In this document: positions 1 through 6,355 of the stretch, one piece after another
Numbering within the stretch: the stretch's first letter is position 1
Layout: every line of letters starts with the position of its first letter
Program-made: the position numbers and the translations under genes
Assembly (NCBI GenBank): GCA_012719815.1
Contig: JAAXZP010000137.1
Span: 1-10,689, forward strand
DNA length: 10,689 nt
Origin: Christensenellaceae bacterium
GTDB lineage: Bacteria; Bacillota; Clostridia; Christensenellales; SZUA-584
Direction of reading: 5' to 3'
Notes under the pieces: generated by a model
The model's input: the letters and a program-made list of their open reading frames with translations, nothing else
Told to the model about the DNA's origin: nothing
Databases searched by the model: none

Positions 1-2
1 CG

Positions 3-527
3 CTGATACAATTTGACCTGAGAGCCTATGCAAACGCCGTGGTCAGCAGCGCGAAGCTGAGACTCTACTCGGTCAACGACGGTGATGTGTGGAACGCCCA
101 GACGACGATACTGGCGAAGAGGAATACAGGTGCGTTTACGGCGTCCAGCGTGACGTACAACACCATGCCGGCTTCCCCCGACGCAGGGCAGGCGTCGTGC
201 ACGGCCAGCGGCTACAACACCTGGTATGAATGGGACGTCAAACAGATCGTACAGGCGTGGCTTTCCGGCACGGCCAACTACGGTCTGACGCTCATCCAGG
301 ACGGACTGACCACGGCCCGCGGCAAGGTGTTCAAAAAGAGCGGCGCCTACGCGCCGCAGCTGGTGCTGGATTATTACTGGCCGGTCAAGATCGCCGCGTC
401 GCAGGGCGGCATCAGCAAGCAGGTTTTAAGCATGATGATCGCACCGGCTGCGGGGCCGGTGAGCAAAAAAGTGATCGGCATGAAGACCGCCCCTGTGGCG
501 GGGCCGATCAACAGGACGGTGTTTTAA
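3..527 (+). CDS. DNRLRE-domain protein, phage fibre/spike type (5' partial)
   Basis: The frame is open from the left edge (codons from base 3), so the start lies outside the window. The visible part resembles the DNRLRE/CBM96-like beta-sandwich module: LIQFDLRAY, then SSAKLRLY, SSVTYNTMP, a W-Y-E-W-D-V segment before IVQAWLSG, and a closing QLVLDYYW. These modules occur on bacterial surface proteins and on tail fibres of Clostridia phages, where they probably bind carbohydrate. After the domain come two 16-residue repeats and a partial third, ending in VF. The endolysin gene starts 10 bp downstream behind an AGGAGG site, so the two are probably co-transcribed. That link to a lysis gene is why I prefer a phage-structural role over a host surface protein. 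The domain call is fairly secure; the phage role is inferred. Confidence 0.7.
   Translation: MIQFDLRAYANAVVSSAKLRLYSVNDGDVWNAQTTILAKRNTGAFTASSVTYNTMPASPDAGQASCTASGYNTWYEWDVKQIVQAWLSGTANYGLTLIQDGLTTARGKVFKKSGAYAPQLVLDYYWPVKIAASQGGISKQVLSMMIAPAAGPVSKKVIGMKTAPVAGPINRTVF
405..524 (+). repeat. 16-residue tandem repeats at the C-terminus of the DNRLRE protein
   Basis: Two full 48-nt units encode GGISKQVLSMMIAPAA and GPVSKKVIGMKTAPVA. A partial unit, GPINRTVF, ends the protein. The shared pattern is G-x-[IV]-S-K-x-V-[LI]-x-M-x-x-A-P-x-A. The repeats lie after the predicted beta-sandwich domain and may be a stalk, an oligomerisation tail or a site for another particle component. Only the repetition is seen directly. 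Confidence 0.75.
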
Positions 528-537
528 GGAGGTACGT

Positions 538-1461
538 ATGAAAACGGCGGCAAGAGAGATTACGGTGTATTCCGGCGACGGGCAGAAAGTGATCGGCGCG
601 CTGCACCGGGGCGAGCAGACGCTGGTGCTGGGCGAAACCGACGCGGGAACCGTTGTGGCATATATCATCGGGCTGGTGAAACCGGAGGACAGGGCGGCGC
701 TGCTGTCGCAGGAAGAGTGGGAGAGACAGTCCACCGCGGCGGACAGGCTGTGCGCGTTCGCGCAGGCGCAGGTGGACAACGGCTCCATATACGTGCTGGG
801 CGGGCAGGGCGAAACGGGCAGCCAGATCACCGAAGCGTGGATCACAAAGCGCGAGCACGGCGACGCCGCCAATATCAAAAGGGTGGTGGCGCTGTGGAAA
901 AAGCGGCTGGCCCAGGGCTATACGAACCTGCGCGCGTTCGACTGCAGCGGGCTTATCATCCGGCACCTTTTGGACGAGAAGCTGATATCGGGCGACAAAA
1001 CCGCCAACGGCATCTACTACGACCTGTGCGACCCGATTGACAAGTCCGCGCTGGCTGCGGGCGACCTGGTGTTCAGGAAGTACGCGACGAGCAGCCGCAT
1101 GTATCACGTGGGCGTGTATATGGGCGACGGCTCGGTGGTGCACGCCAAGGGCCGCGACCACGGCGTGGTGCGCGAGCCGCTGTCCAAAGCGGGCTGGAAC
1201 CGGTACGGGCGGCTCAAATGCTTCGGCGGCGCGGCGGCTGGCTATTACCGGCTGCTCAAAAACGACGGCAAGCCGTATATGAGCGGCGCAGACGTTTTGG
1301 CGGTGCAGACGGCGCTTATGCAAAAGGGCTTTTCCCCCGGCGAAATCGACGGCGTGTACGGCCCCAAAACCGAGGCGGCGGTGCGGGCGTATCAGAGGGC
1401 AAACGGCCTTGAGGTGGACGGCATCGTGGGGCCAAAAACGTGGGCGAAGCTGATTGGATAA
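538..1461 (+). CDS. NlpC/P60 endolysin with C-terminal peptidoglycan-binding domain
   Basis: This is a 307-residue cell-wall hydrolase, expected to cut peptide bonds in peptidoglycan (often gamma-D-Glu-diamino acid). Residues about 65-225 form an NlpC/P60 domain with the expected catalytic triad: Cys136 in FDCSGLI, His190 in YHVGVYMGDG and His202 in VVHAKG. Residues about 245-305 form a PG_binding_1 domain with the pattern DVLAVQTAL, then GEIDGVYGPKTEAAVRAYQ, then VDGIVGPKTW. Residues 1-45 are probably a small beta domain of unclear type. No signal peptide is visible, which fits a phage endolysin needing a holin for release rather than a secreted host enzyme. The ATG lies 5 nt after AGGAGG. 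It sits between a fibre-type gene and a small membrane protein, as in a phage lysis cassette. A tail-associated lysin is an alternative. Confidence 0.88.
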   Translation: MKTAAREITVYSGDGQKVIGALHRGEQTLVLGETDAGTVVAYIIGLVKPEDRAALLSQEEWERQSTAADRLCAFAQAQVDNGSIYVLGGQGETGSQITEAWITKREHGDAANIKRVVALWKKRLAQGYTNLRAFDCSGLIIRHLLDEKLISGDKTANGIYYDLCDPIDKSALAAGDLVFRKYATSSRMYHVGVYMGDGSVVHAKGRDHGVVREPLSKAGWNRYGRLKCFGGAAAGYYRLLKNDGKPYMSGADVLAVQTALMQKGFSPGEIDGVYGPKTEAAVRAYQRANGLEVDGIVGPKTWAKLIG

Positions 1462-1470
1462 AGGCGCGGC

Positions 1471-1493
1471 GGGCGGGAGGTTTCTTCCCGCCC
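1471..1493 (+). other. GC-rich hairpin between lysin and small membrane protein genes
   Basis: GGGCGGGA (1471-1478) pairs with TCCCGCCC (1486-1493) across a 7-nt loop, just after the lysin stop codon. No run of T follows, so it is not a classic intrinsic terminator. It may trim transcription or protect the upstream mRNA. The structure is seen; its role is not known. Confidence 0.45.
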
Positions 1494-1523
1494 CGGCTGC
1501 GGTGAACGAAAGGGAGAGGCAGT

Positions 1524-1817
1524 ATGGAAGCTGTGATAACGGGCGTGGCGGTGGGCGCGATCATGCTGGTGCTTAACGCGGCGGCGGCAGCGCTGGGGCA
1601 GGCGCGTAAGAAGAAAAAGCGAGAGTCGGCGCAGCTGGAGGTCTGCGAGAGCCGCATCGACGCGCTGGAGCGGGAGGCGGCCGAGACCAAGGAACTGGTG
1701 AAGCTGACGCTGTCCACCTGCATCATCATCGGCGACGGCATGGTGCAAAGCGGCATCAACGGCGACGTGAAGCGGGCGTTCTGCGAGAAGAAGCAGGAAG
1801 CGCTCAGGATGCTGTGA
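1524..1817 (+). CDS. Small membrane-anchored coiled-coil protein, candidate holin or lysis accessory
   Basis: This 97-residue protein begins with one hydrophobic segment (residues about 3-25, rich in V, A, I and L), followed at once by a basic cluster (RKKKKR). A charged helix that should form a coiled coil covers residues about 31-62. The tail (IIIGDGMVQSGINGDVKRAF) resembles the ending of small phage proteins of Clostridia that sit in lysis or tail modules; I make that comparison from memory. The position right after an endolysin, its size and its single membrane segment suggest a holin or holin-like partner. A membrane-bound structural or regulatory protein is also possible. GGGAGAGG precedes the ATG at a suitable distance. 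Confidence 0.6.
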   Translation: MEAVITGVAVGAIMLVLNAAAAALGQARKKKKRESAQLEVCESRIDALEREAAETKELVKLTLSTCIIIGDGMVQSGINGDVKRAFCEKKQEALRML

Positions 1818-1877
1818 TGCGGGAGTATGTAAAACGGGAACGGTCATATCTGATTAGGAGAAAGGAGAGAACATACG

Positions 1878-3656
1878 ATGAAAAACTATAATAAAGCTGG
1901 TCAAAAGCCGGGCGTCGCGGGCAAGACATACGCGCAGATACTTGAAGACGAGGAAGAACGCCGCCGACGGGAACGGCAGCAGAGCACGCTGCCGAGGCTC
2001 ACCAACCTTGACGATGCGTATAAGCCTGCCTTCAGCAATAGTGTAAGCATGCCGAGGCTTACCAACCTGAGCGATTTATATAAGCCCGCGGCTGCTGTGA
2101 GCGGCGCCAAGAGCGCAAACACCGGCAGCGCCGCATCCAAGGCCAAAGCGCCGCAAGGAAAAAGCGCAAATACGTTCTACACAAATACGCCAAATAGTGG
2201 TACAATAATCCCAAGGTTTAACAATATTTCGGAGTATAACAAAGCCATCGAGGAAGGCAATAAGACACTGGACGACCTGGCTCACAGGCAGTTTCAGGCC
2301 ATGCTGAAAAACGACGTTCCCGCCATGAACGCGCTGGAAAAGCAGTATAAGGATACGGAGCGGTATATTGGCTCTCTCAAGGCGGAACTGGGAGAGGTGA
2401 TGGGCGCGGGGATTCACGGCCCGAAAGGCAACCAGCTGACGGGGAGCGGATGGTTCGGCCGGATGATGGATGAGCTTTCTGCGGACGGCGGGAAGGTACA
2501 TGTGACGCAACTGGGGTATTCTGACGGGCCTCCGCCGATGCCACAGCGGCCTCCTGTACCCGAAGGACATCCAGACAGGGAGACCTTTGAGAAGGATTTG
2601 AAGGAGGTCTTAGCTCCTAAAGGGATGGATAAGAAAGGTGTCGCAAGCTCCGGCGGCGGGTATGCGGACTTCTTCCGGGAGCAGAGGGAAGGAGATGCTT
2701 CTGAGGATACTCGCAAAGATACAGGCTATGAATATATCTCAAAACAGGATTTCGATTCCAGGCTGGCACTTTTAGAGACAAGACTTGGCTGGAACAGCGT
2801 ATGGTTGGATGAAGCGGACGCAAAACTTGCAGTGAATTATAGTGACGAATCTGCCCAAAGAGTTTACAACCATTGCTTAGAGAACACGATAGAGTTGAAA
2901 AAACAGATAGATGAACTTAAAGAGCAGCGGGTGTGGTCGGAGAAGGTGGACGAGGCGGCAAAAATTTCTTATGACAGTGAGGAGGATGCAGCAGTAGCAT
3001 TTGCTGACATTGCGGTTCCATTAACAGGTAAAGAGGACAAAGAACATGCAGCGATGATTATTGAAATGGACGTTCCTGTTGTGAATGATGAAGGCCGCAT
3101 AGTAATGGAGAAAAAATATGTGCTGGGAGAAGTATTCGTGGGTGAACACGATAACGTAATTGGTGGCCTGCTAGAGGCATATGCGGATTTTCTTACTGGT
3201 AAATATGGTCGGAGGGCTAGCGTATCCTTTGTGCACACGCATCCGTATTGCACAGGACACGTTGCAAATAAATTTTCCGGTGAACTGGGTGAAAGCCCTG
3301 ATGATATCGCAAATTACCTGGAGCAAGAAACCCATGGCTTTTTTAATGATATATACAGTGCCGGGGTAATCTCTTTCCCAAATGTTCTGAATCCTGTGGG
3401 CTTTATTAAAGATTTAATTGAAACGGCCAGAGATAGCGTTAATGATGGAAGATTTGGACGTCTTGCAGACTATCTTGGTGATAGGCAGGTAGCATGGTTA
3501 CCGGGGGTAAAGAGGATGTATTTGGCTTCTCCGACAGAGCAGGAAATTTATGCAGTTGACAAGAATGGACCAATAATGGACCCGGATAAACCGAATGAAT
3601 ATTTGGTTATAGGTAGATTTTCGACAAAGTTAGTAGGCGAACCTTATCAAGACTGA
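1878..3656 (+). CDS. Polymorphic-toxin-like protein with C-terminal DUF4329/JAB-like domain
   Basis: This 592-residue protein is built like a modular toxin. Residues 1-110 are charged and low in complexity, with PRLTNL-type repeats at 38-51, 58-71 and 111-123. A helical region follows (about 115-178), then a proline-rich linker (218-228, PPPMPQRPPVP) and a second helical region (about 290-360). Residues 362-592 resemble DUF4329, a domain I recall from the C-termini of RHS-type polymorphic toxins and relate to the JAB/JAMM fold. It shows SEEDAAVAFAD, then Glu389 in DKEH, His453 and His455 in HTHP, FSGE at 466-469, SPDD at 473-476, and a final MYLASPTEQEIYAVD strand pair. No signal peptide or membrane segment is visible. 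The next gene, a lipoprotein, begins 11 bp after the stop, like an immunity gene. GC content falls inside the gene near 2700. What the domain attacks is unknown, and toxicity is inferred from architecture and context. Confidence 0.68.
   Translation: MKNYNKAGQKPGVAGKTYAQILEDEEERRRRERQQSTLPRLTNLDDAYKPAFSNSVSMPRLTNLSDLYKPAAAVSGAKSANTGSAASKAKAPQGKSANTFYTNTPNSGTIIPRFNNISEYNKAIEEGNKTLDDLAHRQFQAMLKNDVPAMNALEKQYKDTERYIGSLKAELGEVMGAGIHGPKGNQLTGSGWFGRMMDELSADGGKVHVTQLGYSDGPPPMPQRPPVPEGHPDRETFEKDLKEVLAPKGMDKKGVASSGGGYADFFREQREGDASEDTRKDTGYEYISKQDFDSRLALLETRLGWNSVWLDEADAKLAVNYSDESAQRVYNHCLENTIELKKQIDELKEQRVWSEKVDEAAKISYDSEEDAAVAFADIAVPLTGKEDKEHAAMIIEMDVPVVNDEGRIVMEKKYVLGEVFVGEHDNVIGGLLEAYADFLTGKYGRRASVSFVHTHPYCTGHVANKFSGELGESPDDIANYLEQETHGFFNDIYSAGVISFPNVLNPVGFIKDLIETARDSVNDGRFGRLADYLGDRQVAWLPGVKRMYLASPTEQEIYAVDKNGPIMDPDKPNEYLVIGRFSTKLVGEPYQD
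1989..2246 (+). repeat. Three PRLTNL-type repeats in the toxin N-terminus
   Basis: The units are LPRLTNLDDAYKPA (residues 38-51), MPRLTNLSDLYKPA (58-71) and the degenerate IPRFNNISEYNKA (111-123). The first two are also close at the DNA level. The pattern is [LMI]-P-R-[LF]-[TN]-N-[LI]-x-[DE]. They lie in the part that would be expected to carry the export or loading signal of a polymorphic toxin. A role as a docking motif is a guess. Confidence 0.7.
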
Positions 3657-3667
3657 GGATGTGGGTT

Positions 3668-4396
3668 ATGAGATTTAAATTATTGCTTTTTGTTGTGATG
3701 ATTCCTTTCTTATTGTCCGGATGCTTTTATTGGGACTATGCTTTTCGGGATAAGGAAGAGGAAAAAGTGTATGAGTATGAGACAAATGAAACAGACGGCG
3801 TCGCCGTGATTGTTGATGGCGTTAAGTATGTGGTGCTGCCGGAAACAAAATGGGAAGGCCAGAAGATCGGGAAACGGCGTTTAGGATATGCAGGGGTAAA
3901 TCCCGGAAAGCCGCTCTATTTGGCAGAAGGCGATGAGAACAGGAACTTTCTTTTTATTTATGATTCCGCCCTGTGTCCTGAGGGTGACACTCACCAATTG
4001 TTGATGCACAGAGAGGACCTGCCGGAACCGTCTGCTGACATTGTTGACAGGGTGCATTGGGTGGAATATAAGAGCAGCGGCGGGAAAGTTGTATATTCCC
4101 GGAGCAACACCATAACGGATAAAGAGGTTATAAAAGAGCTGTTTCATGTGTGGGAAAACCAGACAAGAGTACCCGACGCCTTGTTTTTTGATAAGGGAAG
4201 CGATCTGATTATCATGTATATTGATTTCTACAGCAGCAAGGTTCCCGGGGTTTACCGTAAATTAGATATAAAACATTGTGAAGGTGCTTTTATGATGGGT
4301 AGAAATCTGGAAGGGTATGTGGAAATATTACCGCAGCTGCTTGAAAAAGTGTCAGGCTGCGAGATGGATATAGAGAAGTATCTCGCAGAAGATTAG
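3668..4396 (+). CDS. Lipoprotein, candidate immunity protein for the preceding toxin-like gene
   Basis: I do not recognise a named family. From the ATG at 3668 the 242-residue product begins with a lipoprotein signal peptide: MRFK, a hydrophobic core, and the lipobox LSGC with Cys19. The mature protein should therefore be anchored on the outer face of the membrane. The next ~75 residues (EYETNET, VIVDGVKYVVLP, NRNFLFIYD, HREDLP) match the second membrane protein at 5207-5632. The rest (VHWVEYKSSGG through EIEKYLAED-like acidic end) is unique to this copy. I chose 3668 because GAGG at 3655-3658, overlapping the toxin stop, is 9 nt away; the ATG at 3659 touches that site directly. Tight coupling to a toxin-like gene suggests an immunity protein acting outside the cytoplasm. 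This remains an inference. Confidence 0.62.
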   Translation: MRFKLLLFVVMIPFLLSGCFYWDYAFRDKEEEKVYEYETNETDGVAVIVDGVKYVVLPETKWEGQKIGKRRLGYAGVNPGKPLYLAEGDENRNFLFIYDSALCPEGDTHQLLMHREDLPEPSADIVDRVHWVEYKSSGGKVVYSRSNTITDKEVIKELFHVWENQTRVPDALFFDKGSDLIIMYIDFYSSKVPGVYRKLDIKHCEGAFMMGRNLEGYVEILPQLLEKVSGCEMDIEKYLAED

Positions 4397-4570
4397 CAGA
4401 TATTTAATCCTTCAATCTCAATAAGTGATAAATTGTTTGAAATTATGTGATGAAATCATTATTCCGTTTAGTATGCCTCATAGAGAGGGAGAAAAATATA
4501 GAGATAGACAGTATATCATTCAAAAGAAGGCAATCTAATTATAGCAACTGCGTCCAAACATAATATTGCA
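4397..4570. other. AT-rich spacer between the two cassettes
   Basis: These 174 bp hold no convincing gene. The frame of the following DUF4329-like module is open back to 4508 and reads through TVYHSKEGN, IIATASKHN and IAVLDVPEA, but contains no ATG and no clear ribosome binding site. A 21-codon ATG frame at 4473-4538 lies in another frame and matches nothing I know. The stretch may be scar sequence from a lost N-terminal coding region. Confidence 0.5.
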
Positions 4571-5095
4571 GTGCTTGACGTTCCGGAAGCGCTTGATGTT
4601 CCGCTGTACTCTACTGAAAAAGATGCTGTGTTTGCGTTTAAGAAAGAAGCGATCCCGCTGACCCTGCAAAATGATAGAGAATATAGTGCGATACTTGATT
4701 CTATTGATTTATTAAATACGGAAACAGGAGAAGTTCAAACCTATTATTATTTGGATATCAGGCAAGGCGATAAAGGCAACGTAGTAGGGCATGCGATCCT
4801 CGGAGCTGGTGGTGGTAATGACAGAAAGCTGCTGCATACGCATCCTGTGGATGGCGATTGGAACAGATATTTTTCAGGTGATCCAGCAAATCAAGGCATC
4901 TTCAATAAAAAATTTTTCAGGCATAGCGAATCGGGGGAAATGGGTGACAGCAATGTACCTACGACTTTGGGCTATGGAGGAATCTATGTTGTTGATTCAG
5001 GCGCTGAGGTGAAATTGTATGAGGGTAAAGGTGAGTCGACTATAGGCAGCGGTAATAATACGCATGCAAACAATAAATTTGAATTAAGTATTTAA
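4571..5095 (+). CDS. Orphan DUF4329/JAB-like toxin module
   Basis: The product is 174 residues if it starts at the GTG at 4571. It aligns with the C-terminal domain of the 592-residue protein. YSTEKDAVFAFKKEAIPL matches YDSEEDAAVAFADIAVPL, DREYSA (Glu37) matches DKEHAA, HTHP (His89, His91) matches HTHP, FSGD (from residue 101) matches FSGE, and GIYVVDSGAEVKLY matches the closing strand pair. The N-terminal repeats, linker and helical regions of the larger protein are absent. No strong ribosome binding site is visible, and the frame continues upstream to 4508 without an ATG, so the true start is uncertain and it may be a silent cassette. Such start-poor C-terminal modules followed by their own immunity gene are typical of displaced tips in polymorphic toxin loci. 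It could alternatively be a standalone expressed protein. Confidence 0.6.
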   Translation: MLDVPEALDVPLYSTEKDAVFAFKKEAIPLTLQNDREYSAILDSIDLLNTETGEVQTYYYLDIRQGDKGNVVGHAILGAGGGNDRKLLHTHPVDGDWNRYFSGDPANQGIFNKKFFRHSESGEMGDSNVPTTLGYGGIYVVDSGAEVKLYEGKGESTIGSGNNTHANNKFELSI

Positions 5096-5206
5096 GTACA
5101 TCGATTTAATATTAAGATAATCTATTTAACGAGCGTTGGTTTTGTACTATATAACTGAAGTGTTTGATTGCAATGCAGGTGTATATTATCAGAAAGGATG
5201 AAGCGC

Positions 5207-5632
5207 ATGGCAAAACCAAGGAGAGGTTGGAGAATATTTTTTGTATTTTGCATCATCATTTTGGCGATCATCCTACTTATCAACGCGGAGAATATCAGCT
5301 ATTTGTTCCTGCCAAAATATGAGTGCTATACGGACGAAACGGGTTTTTATGTAATCAATATTGACGGGGTGTTATACAAAGAAATCAGAGAAAAAATGTA
5401 TAACGATATCGATTATGAGCTAACCAAAAAAGGCATTTATACAAGCCGGGCAGGCCTTATCGGGGGGATAAACTATTCCGAGTGGAAATATAAAATATAT
5501 GGAAACAAAAACGCGGAGCGCAGGATTCTGCTGCTGGGCAGAGATGCTTACACCTTCCACGACGCCAACTATCCCGAGGTTTACTTCTGCAGGGAGGACG
5601 TATTACAGATGATGGGCCATGCCGAACCGTAA
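5207..5632 (+). CDS. Membrane-anchored protein, candidate immunity protein of the orphan module
   Basis: From the ATG at 5207 the product has 141 residues. It starts with a positive cluster (MAKPRRGWR), then one membrane segment (residues about 10-27), with the remainder expected outside. The outer part resembles the first candidate immunity protein: YECYTDET to YEYETNET, VINIDGVLYKEI to VIVDGVKYVVL, then a similar hydrophobic strand after an N-A-E-R or N-R-N segment, and REDV to REDL. It ends about where that similarity stops and lacks the other protein's last ~110 residues, so it may be shortened. AAAGG lies 9 nt before this ATG; the ATG at 5198 touches that site and the TTG at 5168 lacks one. 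Its position after a DUF4329-like module repeats the order of the first pair. The function is inferred. Confidence 0.58.
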   Translation: MAKPRRGWRIFFVFCIIILAIILLINAENISYLFLPKYECYTDETGFYVINIDGVLYKEIREKMYNDIDYELTKKGIYTSRAGLIGGINYSEWKYKIYGNKNAERRILLLGRDAYTFHDANYPEVYFCREDVLQMMGHAEP

Positions 5633-5703
5633 CCGGGGAGAGCCCTGCGGCGAACCGTCATCATGGATGAAGAACTGATACCCGGAATAATGCCGATAAA
5701 AGA

Positions 5704-5733
5704 TCAGGCTCCGCCTTTTCAGGCAGGGCCTGA
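5704..5733 (-). terminator. Hairpin terminator of the GNAT gene
   Basis: An imperfect 13-bp stem (TCAGGCTC at the outer 5' side, GGGCCTGA at the outer 3' side) has one C-A mismatch and a TTTC tetraloop. On the minus strand it is followed by TCTTTTAT (plus strand 5696-5703), and it lies about 43 nt after the GNAT stop. On the plus strand no T-run follows, so it serves the 5168-5632 side poorly. Confidence 0.6.
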
Positions 5734-5776
5734 CCGTATAATCTTAATGGTAAACTGATCCGCAAACCGGGATTTA

Positions 5777-6244
5777 TCACTTCGCCAGTTCTTTCAAAGT
5801 CTCTCCGGCGATTCTGTAGACAGTCCATTCTTCCATCGGCTCCGCGCCGAGTGAAAGATAAAAATCGATGCTCGGCTTATTCCAGTCCAGACACCACCAT
5901 TCCAGGCGGCCACAGCCTCGTTCCACGGCGATTTTCGCCAAAGTTTTCAATAGCCCTTTTCCATAGCCCTTGCCGCGATACTCCGGCATTACATACAGGT
6001 CTTCAAGATAGATACCTGCTCTGCCGAGAAAAGTAGAGAAGTTATGGAAGAACAGCGCGAAGCCAACTTCTCTGCCGTTCTCAAGGGCAAATATGACCTC
6101 CGCCTTTTTCTTGTCAAAAATCCATTCCCTGAGCAGCTTTTCGTCCGCTACCACCTCATCAAGCTTTTCCTCGTAAGCAGCCAGCTCCCTGATGAAATAA
6201 AGAATCAATGATGTATCCGCTTCTGTTGCATATCTGTAATCCAT
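5777..6244 (-). CDS. GNAT family N-acetyltransferase, diamine/thialysine acetyltransferase type
   Basis: The 155-residue product transfers an acetyl group from acetyl-CoA to an amine. The order MDYRYATEAD, FIRELAAYEE, LEDLYVMPEYRGKGYGKGLL, LDWNKPSIDFYLSLGA and EEWTVYRI follows the spermidine/spermine (SSAT) and thialysine acetyltransferase subgroup. The acetyl-CoA loop is Q/R-x-x-G-x-G, here RGKGYGKG, and the N-x-x-[SA]-x-x-F-Y motif is present. Polyamines or lysine analogues are likely substrates, but specificity cannot be read. I start at the ATG at 6244, which matches the family N-terminus; a TTG at 6253 is in frame. GACGGG lies 9 nt upstream of the ATG and is only a weak ribosome binding site. 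The gene is alone on its strand, with its own promoter and terminator, in host-like sequence. Confidence 0.85.
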   Translation of the reverse strand: MDYRYATEADTSLILYFIRELAAYEEKLDEVVADEKLLREWIFDKKKAEVIFALENGREVGFALFFHNFSTFLGRAGIYLEDLYVMPEYRGKGYGKGLLKTLAKIAVERGCGRLEWWCLDWNKPSIDFYLSLGAEPMEEWTVYRIAGETLKELAK

Positions 6245-6280
6245 ATCTGTCAACCCGTCAAATCAGAATTTATTTATCTC

Positions 6281-6308
6281 ATAGTAACATATCCGCTGTG
6301 ATAAACAA
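6281..6308 (-). promoter_or_regulatory. Probable SigA promoter of the GNAT gene
   Basis: Read on the minus strand: TTGTTT (plus 6303-6308), a 16-nt spacer, then TACTAT (plus 6281-6286). A TGT just upstream of TACTAT makes an extended -10. The ATG lies about 36 nt downstream. The match is good but not perfect. Confidence 0.5.
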
Positions 6309-6355
6309 AACTGTTTTGTGCTTTCGGGTTTCATTTTGGGCGAGGTTGGATAAAT

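Noticed and set aside
508..1323. Long minus-strand frame opposite the endolysin
   Set aside because: It is antisense to a gene with a clear NlpC/P60 triad, is low in complexity and has no ribosome binding site.
538..3656. Reading the NlpC/P60 and JAB-like domains as a split tail-tip assembly protein (lambda K has both domains)
   Set aside because: The lysin carries a C-terminal wall-binding domain typical of endolysins. The JAB-like domain is of the DUF4329 kind at the end of a long modular protein, with a lipoprotein partner. The idea is not fully excluded.
4473..4538. 21-codon ATG frame before the orphan module
   Set aside because: Too short, without a ribosome binding site or recognisable sequence. 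It is more likely chance or scar sequence.
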